Source: Chara braunii (Eukaryota; Streptophyta; Charophyceae; Charales; Characeae). From it: 64,000 nt of DNA. A model generated the notes under the pieces. That model was not told the DNA's origin. It saw only the letters and a program-made list of their open reading frames with translations, and ran no database searches. Shown in pieces: positions 55,353 to 64,000 of the stretch; position 1 is the first letter of the stretch, and every line of letters starts with the position of its first letter. The DNA is taken from the NCBI GenBank assembly GCA_003427395.1, contig BFEA01000054.1, positions 2,833,344 to 2,897,343 on the forward strand, read 5' to 3'. The translations under genes and the position numbers were made by a program.

Positions 55353-55922
55353 TTATTTAGGAAACGCATCGATGCCTGGTGTTTTCTCGTCTTCCATGTC
55401 CTGCAAGGCTTGAAGGACTTCATGTCGTGAGATGGACATCTCCAAGCCATTCCTTTGTGCCGTGGAGAGCAGTGATGGGAGGGATGTTAGTAGTGTGTCT
55501 CCTGCCTGTGTCAGAGCCTGTGGGTGTGTGTGCGGAGTCTGCGAGGTAAAGAGGTCATTGTAGTATAGCGAAGCGTATTCCACAATTTTATATGCATTTG
55601 TGGCAGGCGGTTGGCTTGCATCGAACGAGTGCTTGAGCAAGGGGGCTGTGCTCTGCCTGCTTTTAGCTTTAGCTTTGCTAAAAAAGACCTTGGACATCAT
55701 CTCGTTCGTTGCATCTTTCTTGATTCTAGCCTGGATTCTCCATTTCTGCGCTTGTTCGTCCATGTGGTCTTGCAACTGAGTTCTGGCCCTTTGGATGGAG
55801 TTGAAGGTGTCGTGGTCCATCAGGTTGTCTGTGAGGTATGTGTCCCATTCTTCCAGTTGCTGCAACAGGCTGTCCACTACCACTTTGCGTTGTCTGGCTC
55901 TTTGGATGGAGAATTTCTTCAC
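55353..55922 (-). pseudogene. LINE ORF2, linker between endonuclease and RT
   Basis: 189 residues, Gln/Arg-rich, probably coiled (Q-L-E-E-W, R-A-R-T-Q-L-Q-D-H-M-D-E-Q-A-Q-K-W-R-I-Q-A-R), ending D-E-K-T-P-G-I-D-A-F-P, the usual block just before LINE RT. A TAA follows, then the frame continues directly into the RT. Confidence 0.78.
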
Positions 55923-55930
55923 TCTTTATC

Positions 55931-56899
55931 TTAACTTTGCCACCTCTTTGTTGAACCATTGGATAATGGAGCCATTCTTCGGTTTCTGTGTTGTCCAATA
56001 TGCCAATAGTATTTGACCAGGCGGTCCAGATCGTAGAGTTTAAGAAGCGAGGAGTTGAACTTATAGTATCCCGGGCCCCTTGCAATGCGTGAGGGGAATA
56101 ATAGGGCCATTGCGCTCATCTGGTGGTCAAAAGATTTACACGGGGAGAATGGCAGCACCTCAGCAGCAGTCAGCAGGCCTGACAGGTCTTTGGAGAGGAG
56201 GATCAGGTCTATTCTTGAATTGGAGACGTCTTCTGTCCCTCTAGATCTGACGCACGTGTACGCCCTCTTGGCAGGCTGATGTTGTCTGAACGTATCTATA
56301 AGACCCATATCTTCCATGAGGTGGCCGAGCATGGAGCTGTCTGGCCCTCTCTCCCTTTGAGACACTGGCCCTGTTGCTGTCCCTGTGGGATGTTAGGAGG
56401 GGGATCTTCTATCCATTTCTGGGTCTAGTGTGGTGTTGAAATCATCGCACATAATGATGGGAGCATCACTTGGGAGAGATTGTTGCAGGGTGAGGAAGAA
56501 TTGTACACGTTGTGCTGGATCATTCGGTGCGTATATGCAGACTACATAAACTGTTTCCGTGGCCACAGTGGCTTTAAGCCATATCCATCTCCCGTCCACT
56601 TTGTCCCATTCGGTGTGCAACGGGACAAGCCTTGATGATGGCGGGAGCCAGATTGCAACCCCCGTGGAACCAGAGGAGTGTGCCGGGGCGGCGAATTTTG
56701 TGTATGGCCATACTTGCGTTGCTCTGGCCCGGTGTGTGGGGGAGTCTGTGAGGTGAGTCTCTTGAATCCCAATGGCATCAGGCCATTTCCCCCCCATGTC
56801 CTGCGTAAACATCTTCCACAGTGCTGCCTTTTTCTGCTCCTTTGGATGTGCCAGCCCGTTTACGTTGATCGACCTTATATCTAAGTCCACTTCTGCCAA
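55931..56899 (-). pseudogene. LINE ORF2 endonuclease (APE/EEP type)
   Basis: Nicks target DNA to prime reverse transcription. Motifs in order: I-N-V-N-G-L, I-Q-E-T-H-L (catalytic Glu), Y-A-P-N-D, M-C-D-D-F-N-T (Asp-Phe-Asn), then, after an in-frame TAA at 56393, S-R-I-D-L-I-L-L-S and S-F-D-H-Q-M (Ser-Asp-His). All main EEP catalytic motifs are present. A frameshift near 55990-56000 separates it from the linker. The upstream piece (57107-56900) is in another frame. Confidence 0.87.
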
Positions 56900-57107
56900 T
56901 TTGTTTTGCCCAAGGGGGTTGTTTTCTTATAGGTGGCGGGGGACGAGGTGGGCTGGGGCAACAGGGTCCGGCGGGAGCAGGTCCATGCCCCGGGGGGGAC
57001 CCCGGGGTCGCTGGCCTTTGTGTTGCTCTCGGTAGTTGTATCAGCTGCAGCTGCGAGTTGTTATCCAACTGTTGTTGATTCACCGTGTTTTGTCGTCTTG
57101 GATCCAT
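56778..57107 (-). pseudogene. LINE ORF2 N-terminus candidate
   Basis: ATG at 57107, 32 bases after the ORF1 TGA. Gln/Asn-rich then Pro-rich (about 65 residues) before the frame leaves the endonuclease frame near 56920. A single indel would join it to the endonuclease. Beyond about 56920 this frame is a shadow. Confidence 0.5.
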
Positions 57108-57139
57108 TGTGCAGTTCTCTTTGTTTGTGCTTATTTCGC

Positions 57140-58774
57140 TCAGCTACTGCGGTTTGTGGTTGCCCCCGACGCGAGGCTGTTAATGAACGGCGGGTCATCC
57201 CATTGTCTGTGTTCATCTAACACTGTCTCTTCCAGCAGGTGGAGAAGAAACAACACCTGTTCTTCTGCGACCCAGATGTTGTTGGATCTCATTCTTGATG
57301 TGGGGGTGTCCATTAGCTGTTGCTGCGCCAGCCATTGGATCTGATCGGGGGGTTGACTGTTGCGGTGATTTGTGTCAAAAAGAACTAGCACTGGGGTCGC
57401 CCCCCTGGGGAAAGGGAGGTCGCGGGGAAAGACTGTCCCAATTACCCCTTGGTCCCCATAGATGTTGAGATGGTTTCTGAGCATGTGCCTGGTCATTACT
57501 TGGGAGGTGGAACCCCTCCACCCTTGGATCGTCAGATCGTGTGGTGTTTCCTGCGCCACTTTGAGCGCCCGATTGACAAGGTTGGGGACTCTGGATGAGT
57601 TGTTCCTGAGGCCGATTTGCCATTCACCTTCTGGGCGGGCTCGTCTGACCGGGAGGATGACCACCCCTGGTTTGACACTCTGTCGCGCTTCCGACCAGGC
57701 CGTATCCATTAGTGCCTGGCCAAAGGTGGTCCGCCTCCCCTGTGAGCGGTCCATCGAGGTGACGCCGGGTTTCGTTTGTGCCTCCTCCGGTTGTATGTGC
57801 TCACCAGGTCTCGCTGGTTGTGTGTGCTCAGCCGGTCTCGCTGGCCATGTGTGCTCAGCTGGTTCTTGTGTGGGAGCCGGAAGCAGTCTCTCCTGGGACA
57901 GGCAAGCTTGCTGTATCCGTTCTGTCCGCTCCCTGTCTTGGTGTGACGGGCTTAGCACAATCACTTCTGTGTGGGCCTCAGGCTATTCTGTAGGACATGA
58001 CCCGAGGACTCTTTGGGCATCTGTGAGTGACTCGTGAGACTGAAGAAGGTCCACACGTACTGTGGTTAGCAGCAGGGGATCCCATTCGAGTTCGAGTTCT
58101 GATTCAGAATCAGAGGTATCGGAGGTGTCGAATAGTCCCTCACGGCTGATTATCGTATTCGGGGCCAAAGGATAGGTCTGTCCCTCGGCAGCATGAAGGG
58201 GTCTGAGTGGGGAGCGCGGGACAATCTGTAGGTGTAACAGAAGGAGCAGCAGGTGTGATGGCACCAGTTGTTCAGCCGCATTCCCCTCTGCCACTACTAA
58301 GGCGCCCTCCATTTGGGGACCATGGATCGCCATCCCCAGTTCTTGTATTATGATTTCCGGCCATCCAGGTGGGTGGGGTAGGGCGCCCACTGGCACCAAG
58401 GATGCTCCCACTGTGACATTAGTCTCTGCAGGGGGGGGGTGACGAATCTTGTGGAGGAGGGAGTGAACTGCCTCCAAGATGAGAGAAGCCACCACTTTCC
58501 ACTCAATGGAGGCTGGGTTAGCGGCCCTATCCAGGTAATGGGTGACCGTGTTTGAGCACATAAACGCTCTTCTTATGTTCTCCCAATGCAGAGGGGTGAT
58601 GTTGGTATGGTCTCCGTGCGTGGATGTCCTGAGCAGGCCCATGAGGACGACATCTGTGACAGCTTCCAGTCTGGCTCTCACCCGTTTGTCTTTTGACAGG
58701 CTTCGGGGCTGTCGTGCATCAGTGCGGCCTTGTTCCCTCCTTTCTCCCGGTTGGTCATGTTGTTGTGTGTTATC
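57140..58774 (-). pseudogene. LINE ORF1, C-terminal half
   Basis: Same frame as the N-terminal half, past a TAG at 58775 and with another TAG at 57983. Contains L-L-L-L-L-L-H-L (58260 region), an acidic D-T-S-D-T-S-D-S-E-S-E-L-E-L-E-W block, Pro/Ala/Glu/His repeats (P-A-E-H-T-W-P-A-R twice and variants), and a C-terminal folded-looking part ending at TGA 57140. No domain recognised. It doubles ORF1 compared with usual plant LINEs. Confidence 0.6.
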
Positions 58775-60490
58775 CTAGTCATGACCGATAGGTTGAGTTT
58801 CCTCACCTAGCTTTGCCATATCTATGTCATTGCCTGGTTCGGGGGTTGGGGCCTCTCGATAGGTATATTGGTCCTCTTCTCCCCCGACCAAGGAGGGCAC
58901 AACCATGGGCTGTGTCACTGCCATCTGTTCTTGTATCATTTGGGTATCAGGGGACTGGGCCTCACGAGAGGTATATCGGGCCTCTCCTCCCCTGATGAGG
59001 GAGGGCACAACCACCGGTTGTGTGACAGCCATCTGTTCTTGCATCAGTCGGGCATTGTGAGCTTGCCACATTGCTGCCATGTCCTGGGTCATAGTGAGGT
59101 TGCAGGGTTGTTGCCCCAGCCAGTGTTGTTGACCTCGGGGTTGTAGCATTGTCGCCATATCCGTAGACAGGGCGAGGCTGCATGGCGGCAGGCAGACGTG
59201 GTCTGACGGGCGAGGCTGCAATATAATCTTTTGAGAGGTATGCCCCATCAGTTGACTGTCTGGGTTCATGGGGGTTTGTGGATCTGTGTCCGGGACCCCA
59301 GGAGGAGGAGGACCGGATTGGTCCATCGGGAGTTGATCCATGGCGTCGTCCGTTGTCCTCTCCACTCCTTCCATTTCCGCAGGGCAGGGGTCGGGGTCAT
59401 CGAGGTGAGGCCGTGGGGACTCCCTTTGCTGCAGTGTACGGTGTGGGGCAGGGGGATTGTCCCGGAGGGGCGCTTGCGGTTCCTCTGACCACGACATTTT
59501 TTGCACTCCAGGGCTTGTCATTTGTGTCAGTTTTTCTTTCCATTTGTTAAGGACCGTGAGACGAGAACCAGCCCGGACCCAGTGGTCGGTCACACGGGCC
59601 CCTTGGCGTTGTGGTTCATCGGTGGATCGACTCTGTTTTGGTGACACATTTTGGCCCCGACGCGGATAAGGATTGAGATGCGCAGAGGCAGGATTGTCAG
59701 TATGGTCTGCGCCTGATGCTGCGGTCGCTGAGGGAGTGGCAGGCCTGTCACTCCTGTCGGGTCCATCACTCTGTTGTCCTTGTGCAACTGTCGATCGGAT
59801 CGGCAACGGTGCAGGAGTGTTTGCATGATTTGCCCCCCCCCCCCTTCCAGCAGTTGGTTCTGTTGTGCTCTGGCCAGCCGGGGCCTTTGCTCGGTTCCCC
59901 CCTCCCCCCTGTTTCCGGGGGGGGGTGCGGGAAGGGGCCGGTGTGCCGGTACCTCGTGCCGCAGCAGATGTGGAGGACGAAGCGGCTGTCTTTTCCATGG
60001 AATTCCCAGGTTCTAAGATACTGCGGCTTACCCTTTCTCCCTGTTGCAGGGTTGTCGAATTGGCCGGGGATCTGGGTGGGCGTCCCTTCCCTTCCCACGT
60101 CCAGTCCCCGGGTTGTTTCATAGATGATCGGTGGAAGACCAATCCTTCAAAGAAGGGGTCTTCTGGGATCCACAGTCCTAGTCCTTCCGGGTGTGGTATG
60201 ACCAGACCTTTCATTGTCTTGCCCTGCATATTGGGGCAGTGAAGGTCAGTAGACAAGTGACCCCTGCATCTGCATGCGTAGCACCAAGGGTCCTGGGGGT
60301 AGTTCACTTGCACGGCGTGAGTCTTGCCCTCTTTTTAGAAGGACCACTGACCGCTTACGGGAAACCCAACAGTCGGGTCCCAGTCCACTGCGACCAGCAG
60401 CGTGTTATCCCTTTTGGGGAGGAACTAGGGCGCTTCATTGATATACCCCAGAACCGGGGCTATTTGGTGCAAGTCTGCTAAGATCGCTCC
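58775..60490 (-). pseudogene. LINE ORF1, zinc knuckle and Pro-rich region
   Basis: RNA-binding protein of the LINE. After two stops at 60425 and 60335 the frame shows V-A-V-D-W-D-P-T-V-G-F-P-V (end of the DUF4283-like domain), then a knuckle C-Y-A-C-R-C-R-G-H-L-S-T-D-L-H-C at about 60240-60290 (C-x2-C-x4-H-x6-C; longer last gap than classical CCHC), followed by 480 residues rich in Pro, Gln, Ser and Thr. Ends at a TAG at 58775. Confidence 0.75.
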
Positions 60491-61651
60491 CTAGACACTC
60501 AGCGGGGTGAAGCAGAACTCCACCCAGAAGTGGTTCCTCATAACCTGCTCTCTTTTTTGGTCCGCTGTGAATGGCGTGGGTGGTTCCCATGGTATGATCT
60601 GCACAATGTGGCCCTTGTAGCGAGGGAGCGGTAGTTTGAGTAGGTTCGCTTTATCTAGTGGATAAATTGTGATGACCGTCGCCACACCCGGGGCAGTCGC
60701 TTCTATAAGGAAGTGGTCTGCAATAGCATGGTCGCTAGTTTTCACGGATCGCAGTCTCCCATTCACCCATCGCAGCTTTTCGTTGATCGAAACATCTGTC
60801 GTTGCGAGGGGGAATACAAACTGTATCGCGTTCTGTGCGTAGATCATGTTGCGATTGGCCACCGCTTGGGGCGGAAAAATGGCATGCTGATAAATGTAGC
60901 CATCTTTTTCAATGTATTTGTTGGTTGGACGAATGTGCAGTTTCTGAATAAAATGGGCTTTCATGAGACCAATGGCTCCGAGGGCTAGTGGATCCTGTGA
61001 GGAGGCCTGTCCCGATGCGGCCAGGGCCTGCATGAGGGCACGAGTGTCTCTAGATTTCGTGTAGACCATGCTTCGACCTGCCTGTGGAGGTTGGTGTTGG
61101 TGGGGTGTTATCGCGGGTTGTATACTGGAGCCGTCCGCAGAGCGGGCAGGGTCCCGGCGCATGTTCCGTTGTGCTGCCCCCGGGGCCAATGCTGCAGGAG
61201 CGACCGATGTCCCTGGTGGGGCTGGCTCAGGTAGGTCTGGCTGGGGGACAACATCGTGTTCTTGGTCCACCAGCGAAACAGAGTCAGGATCGGATGACAC
61301 GAGTTCTGGCCTTGGCATGTGATTGTGGTCATGGTCAATGGTGGCTCCGGGCAGCAGTGGCTCTGATCGGGTCACGGCGGTGTTTCCGCTGGGCACGGGG
61401 GTGGTGCCGGGCGGTGGCGGTTCTATCTGGAGTCCATCTACACCGTAGTTGTCCACCCGGGATCCCGGCACGGCCGTTGTCTGGACAGGGGGTAGCATGA
61501 CGGTCCCCCCTTCCCCCTGTAATGAGACAGGAGAGGGTGTGGTTGTGTCGCCCCCTCCCCCCCCGTCGGGATGTGCACGTGGCTGGTGGCCCGATCTGCG
61601 AACCCGTCGCAGCTGGCTGGCTTTTTTGGGCTTGTAACTCCGTTGGGTCAT
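60491..61651 (-). pseudogene. LINE ORF1, N-terminal part with DUF4283-like domain
   Basis: 386 residues from ATG 61651 to a TAG. Basic start (T-Q-R-S-Y-K-P-K-K-A-S-Q-L-R-R-V-R-R), 150 residues of low-complexity Pro/Gly/Thr, then a folded part with A-I-F-P-P-Q-A-V-A, I-Q-F-V-F-P-L-A, R-W-V-N-G and I-Q/W-V-E-F-C-F-T-P. Order (DUF4283-like then zinc knuckle) is typical of plant LINE ORF1. The domain name is my judgement by pattern, not a search result. Confidence 0.7.
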
Positions 61652-62290
61652 GGTCGGTACTCTCAGTCTGTATTCCCGTCTCTTTTTGCTTTCTGAGTCT
61701 CTGGCCCTTGTCTCCCAGTGCAGCAGTGTTGTCTATCACTCCCACTCGTTCTTGCACCCTCAATCGCACTTCTCTCACCCAGTCTCTCCGTCTCCCACCC
61801 TCTCCCTTCCGTAGACTCTGGCGATTTCCCCTTCATTGTATCCCTCTTTGTCACACCCTTTCTTTTTGTCCCTGTCGTCTCGCAGTCGCGCTCTTTGTTT
61901 TTGTCTTTGTTTTTGTCTCTGTCGTCTCGTAATCTCAGCGTTCCTATCGTGGCTTCCTATCTTTGTGGCATAGTTGTGTCCTCGTTGATGTGTTTAGATG
62001 ATGTATATTTGTGGTATAGCTGTATCGACGTTGACATGCTTAGATGATGTAACTGGGTGAGCAGGGGTTCATCAGGGAAAAAGGCAGGGGAGGAGGTGGG
62101 TGAAGACCATTCGATGAGGGGGGGGGGCTGGAGAAGGAGGGATCGGTTTTGGGGTTGCCAGCCAAGGGAAACCTCTTCCACCGCCCGACGGCGGTCTTTG
62201 ATGTCCCGTGGCTCTCCTGTCTGTGTCGCTGTCCTCCTCCTTCTCCTCCTGTTAGGTAGTCGCTCCAGCACCTCCTCTGTCTTCAATGCT
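61652..62290 (-). other. Probable LINE 5' UTR, CT-rich on +
   Basis: ctctgtc/tctctcc-rich DNA (GA-rich on the LINE strand). No ORF accepted. The element start cannot be placed. Confidence 0.4.
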
Positions 62291-62319
62291 GCTCCAGGCT
62301 CGTCGACGACCCTACTTTG

Positions 62320-62620
62320 CCTCTTCTTCCCGACTTGTCTCCCCAATCTCCCGTCCTCCACACTTCACCTCTGCCCGCATACTTTGATGAGTACCCCTCG
62401 CTTGGGCGTCGTGGATCCTGTCTGACCTCGTCTCCCAACTCGTCTTCCCACTCTACCGTTACCCCCCTTCCGTCGTGGATCCTATCTGACCTTGTCTCCC
62501 GACTCGTCTTCCCGGTCTCCCGCTGCCCCCCTCCCCCTTCCCGTCGTAGATCCTGTCAGACCTCGTCTCCCAACTCGTCTTCCCACTCTCCCATTGCCCC
62601 CCTCCCGTCGTGCCCGTCAC
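62320..62620. repeat. ~80 bp tandem repeats
   Basis: Units with cgtcgt(g/a)gatcctgtctgacctcg, tctccc-actcgtcttccc and ccccc at about 62407, 62472 and 62544; a partial one precedes. Confidence 0.75.
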
Positions 62621-62794
62621 CAATCTTTGGAGCCCTGCACCGTAGTGTTATCCGGGCTGCACTCCACCTCCCACCGTTGCTCCCCGCATCGCCCTGTCCT
62701 TTCCTTTTTCCTCTTGTTTGTTGTCATTCTTCCTTCTCTCCACGCGTCAGTCGAATTCTCTCCAGCGTCCATTTCTCATTGCCCAATTCCTTGC

Positions 62795-63146
62795 GCCATC
62801 GTAGGTGCATCCAAGGTGTATCCAGTCAACCTGTGTGACTTCGTACTCACGCAGCGATGGCGACGGGTTCCTTGCCCTCGTCGGAACTCCCGAGGAGGTC
62901 AACCGGAGTGCGGACGAGCCTTGCCGCCCATTCCGGTTAGCGCACGATTAGAGCAGCAATAGCCGCATGTTGTGGCTGTTTTTCATCGTAGGTGCATCCA
63001 AGGTGTATCCGGTCAACCTGTGCGGCGTGACTTTGTACTCACGCAGCGATGGCGACGGGTTCCTTGCCCTAGTCGGAACTCCGAGGAGGTCAACCGGAGT
63101 GCGGACGAGCCTTGCCGCCCTGTCCGGTTAGCGCACGATTGACGCA
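62795..63146. repeat. ~190 bp tandem duplication
   Basis: Two units from atcgtaggtgcatccaaggtg (62798 and 62986) to ccggttagcgcacgatt, nearly identical; the second has small indels. It restarts twice at the same phrase, so a recent local duplication. Confidence 0.85.
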
Positions 63147-63149
63147 CTT

Positions 63150-63490
63150 TTTTTTTTTTTTTTTTTGTAAGTTTTGTAGGACATGCGCTACACGCATATA
63201 AATTTTCAAGGCATTTTGCCAAGCCAAAAAATAAATGGAAAATTGTTAAAGACGGCGGTGTTAAAACGTGCTCGGCTACTCAATTTTTTTTTTTTTTACT
63301 TTTCACTTTTTGCTGGGATTTTATTTTGGTGCCTCAAATATTGTATTATTTTGTGAAAGGTTTTGCATGAGTTTTGTATTATGTGAAGTACACATATGTA
63401 AAGTTGCAGGGCATTTGGCAACGCCAAAACAAAATGAAAAATTGCCAAAGATGGCAGTGTCGAAAACGGGCTTGCACACTCACTAATTTT
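63150..63490. repeat. Pair of diverged ~190 bp repeats
   Basis: Both units run gttttgta..., acgcatataaa/acatatgtaaa, ggcattt-gc-a-gccaaaa, aaaattg-(t/c)aaaga-ggc-gtg, followed by a T-run (63281-63297 and 63486-63504). Confidence 0.6.
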
Positions 63491-63504
63491 TATTTTTATT
63501 TTAT

Positions 63505-64000
63505 TAGTATTTAGCATACCTGCAGCACAAGTATGCGGGGCTCCATGCGGTGCGGTGCGCTGGTCATCAATGCACAAAAAAAAAAAAAAGAACAAAAGAA
63601 AGCGGCTGTGATGTGTGAGAACACAAGAGAGAGAGAGAGGTAGAGAGAGAGCAAACAAATAGCTCCTTAACATTAATAAGAAAACCCCTGCGGGTTATTC
63701 GATAGGTCTCTGCAGAGAATTAGCAAGGGCCTTCTCACTATGAATGAGTCAATATGCTCATACCAACACTAGGGACAGGGCATGCCAAGTATATATGGTG
63801 TTGATTCACATCAAGGTCCGTATTTCAGCAACTATGGGACCACTGAGCACGCGGGCATTAGCAGGCCAACTCACCACGTGCTTTTCAGGGCTTCCGTCCA
63901 CTACTCACCAAATGTGCAAAACTAGAATGAATCTTCTCCCAGAACATGGAATCATACGTCGTCATATGTTTTGTTTTTTGTGCAAGTGGTGAAGAGTGGA
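63505..64000. other. Unassigned DNA
   Basis: A-run at 63577-63589, a short GA run at 63627-63651. I see no gene. Confidence 0.4.

Larger units (their letters stand above)
53389..61651 (-). mobile_element. Interrupted long LINE, 5' section
   Basis: Carries ORF1 and most of ORF2 on the - strand, joined across the Ty3 insertion to 29198-31084. Coding part plus 3' UTR sum to about 10.15 kb, long for a plant LINE. Frames are held over kilobases with only a few frameshifts; most damage is by stop codons. The 5' limit upstream of ORF1 is not defined. Confidence 0.88.

Noticed and set aside
61000-61500. Plus-strand ORFs (61068-61500) opposite LINE ORF1
   Set aside because: Antisense shadows of the GC-rich ORF1 low-complexity region.

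Overview
The window is eukaryotic nuclear DNA and almost entirely transposable elements and simple repeats. I recognise no host protein-coding gene. Plant-type Ty3/Gypsy polyproteins, LINE ORF2 copies, iMet-type primer-binding sites, long GA/CT microsatellites and TTTAGGG words point to a streptophyte. The giant, repeat-packed layout and the style of the Ty3 gag-protease fragments suggest a charophyte such as Chara; that species guess is inference, not something I could check.

Layout. 1-1028: 3' end of a LINE. 1205-5059: a second, 5'-truncated LINE on + with a frameshifted ORF2, 3' tail and poly(A). 5065-6670: a LINE fragment on -, itself hit by a short LINE tail. 6674-9990: LTR, leader and start of gag of a Ty3 element, cut by an element end that starts TGTCGAG. 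11.0-15 kb: a gag-protease fragment on -, a ~160 bp tandem array and a terminal-inverted-repeat element holding a 707 bp N gap. 15-19.2 kb: a dense cluster of nested fold-back and TA-flanked MITE-like elements plus a solo-type LTR. 19.5-21.2 kb: the 3' part of another Ty3 LTR. 22.3-29 kb: direct repeats, a second LTR of the 16 kb family, odd low-complexity zones and a hammerhead-ribozyme-like motif.

29.2-61.7 kb is one three-level nest. The host is a long LINE on the - strand (ORF1 with DUF4283-like region and zinc knuckle; ORF2 with endonuclease, RT and zf-RVT). A Ty3/Gypsy element (31085-53388) interrupts its ORF2 with a 4 bp GCCT duplication; removing it restores LINE homology exactly. The 3' LTR of that Ty3 element is in turn split by a non-coding 9.36 kb element (42862-52224, TGTCG...CGACA, 4 bp GCGT duplication).

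The Ty3 element encodes gag-protease, RT-RNase H, a PHD-like finger joined to integrase, and three further ORFs between integrase and the 3' LTR; its LTR itself carries an ORF conserved in a diverged LTR at 8.6 kb. The non-coding inner element contains the most striking structure of the window: about seventeen short hairpins with a near-invariant AACTTAT loop, a ~60 bp step and position-specific stems, seven of them arranged in a ~774 bp higher-order repeat present twice. It also holds a diverged U6 snRNA copy. 61.7-64 kb holds CT-rich DNA and several tandem duplications.
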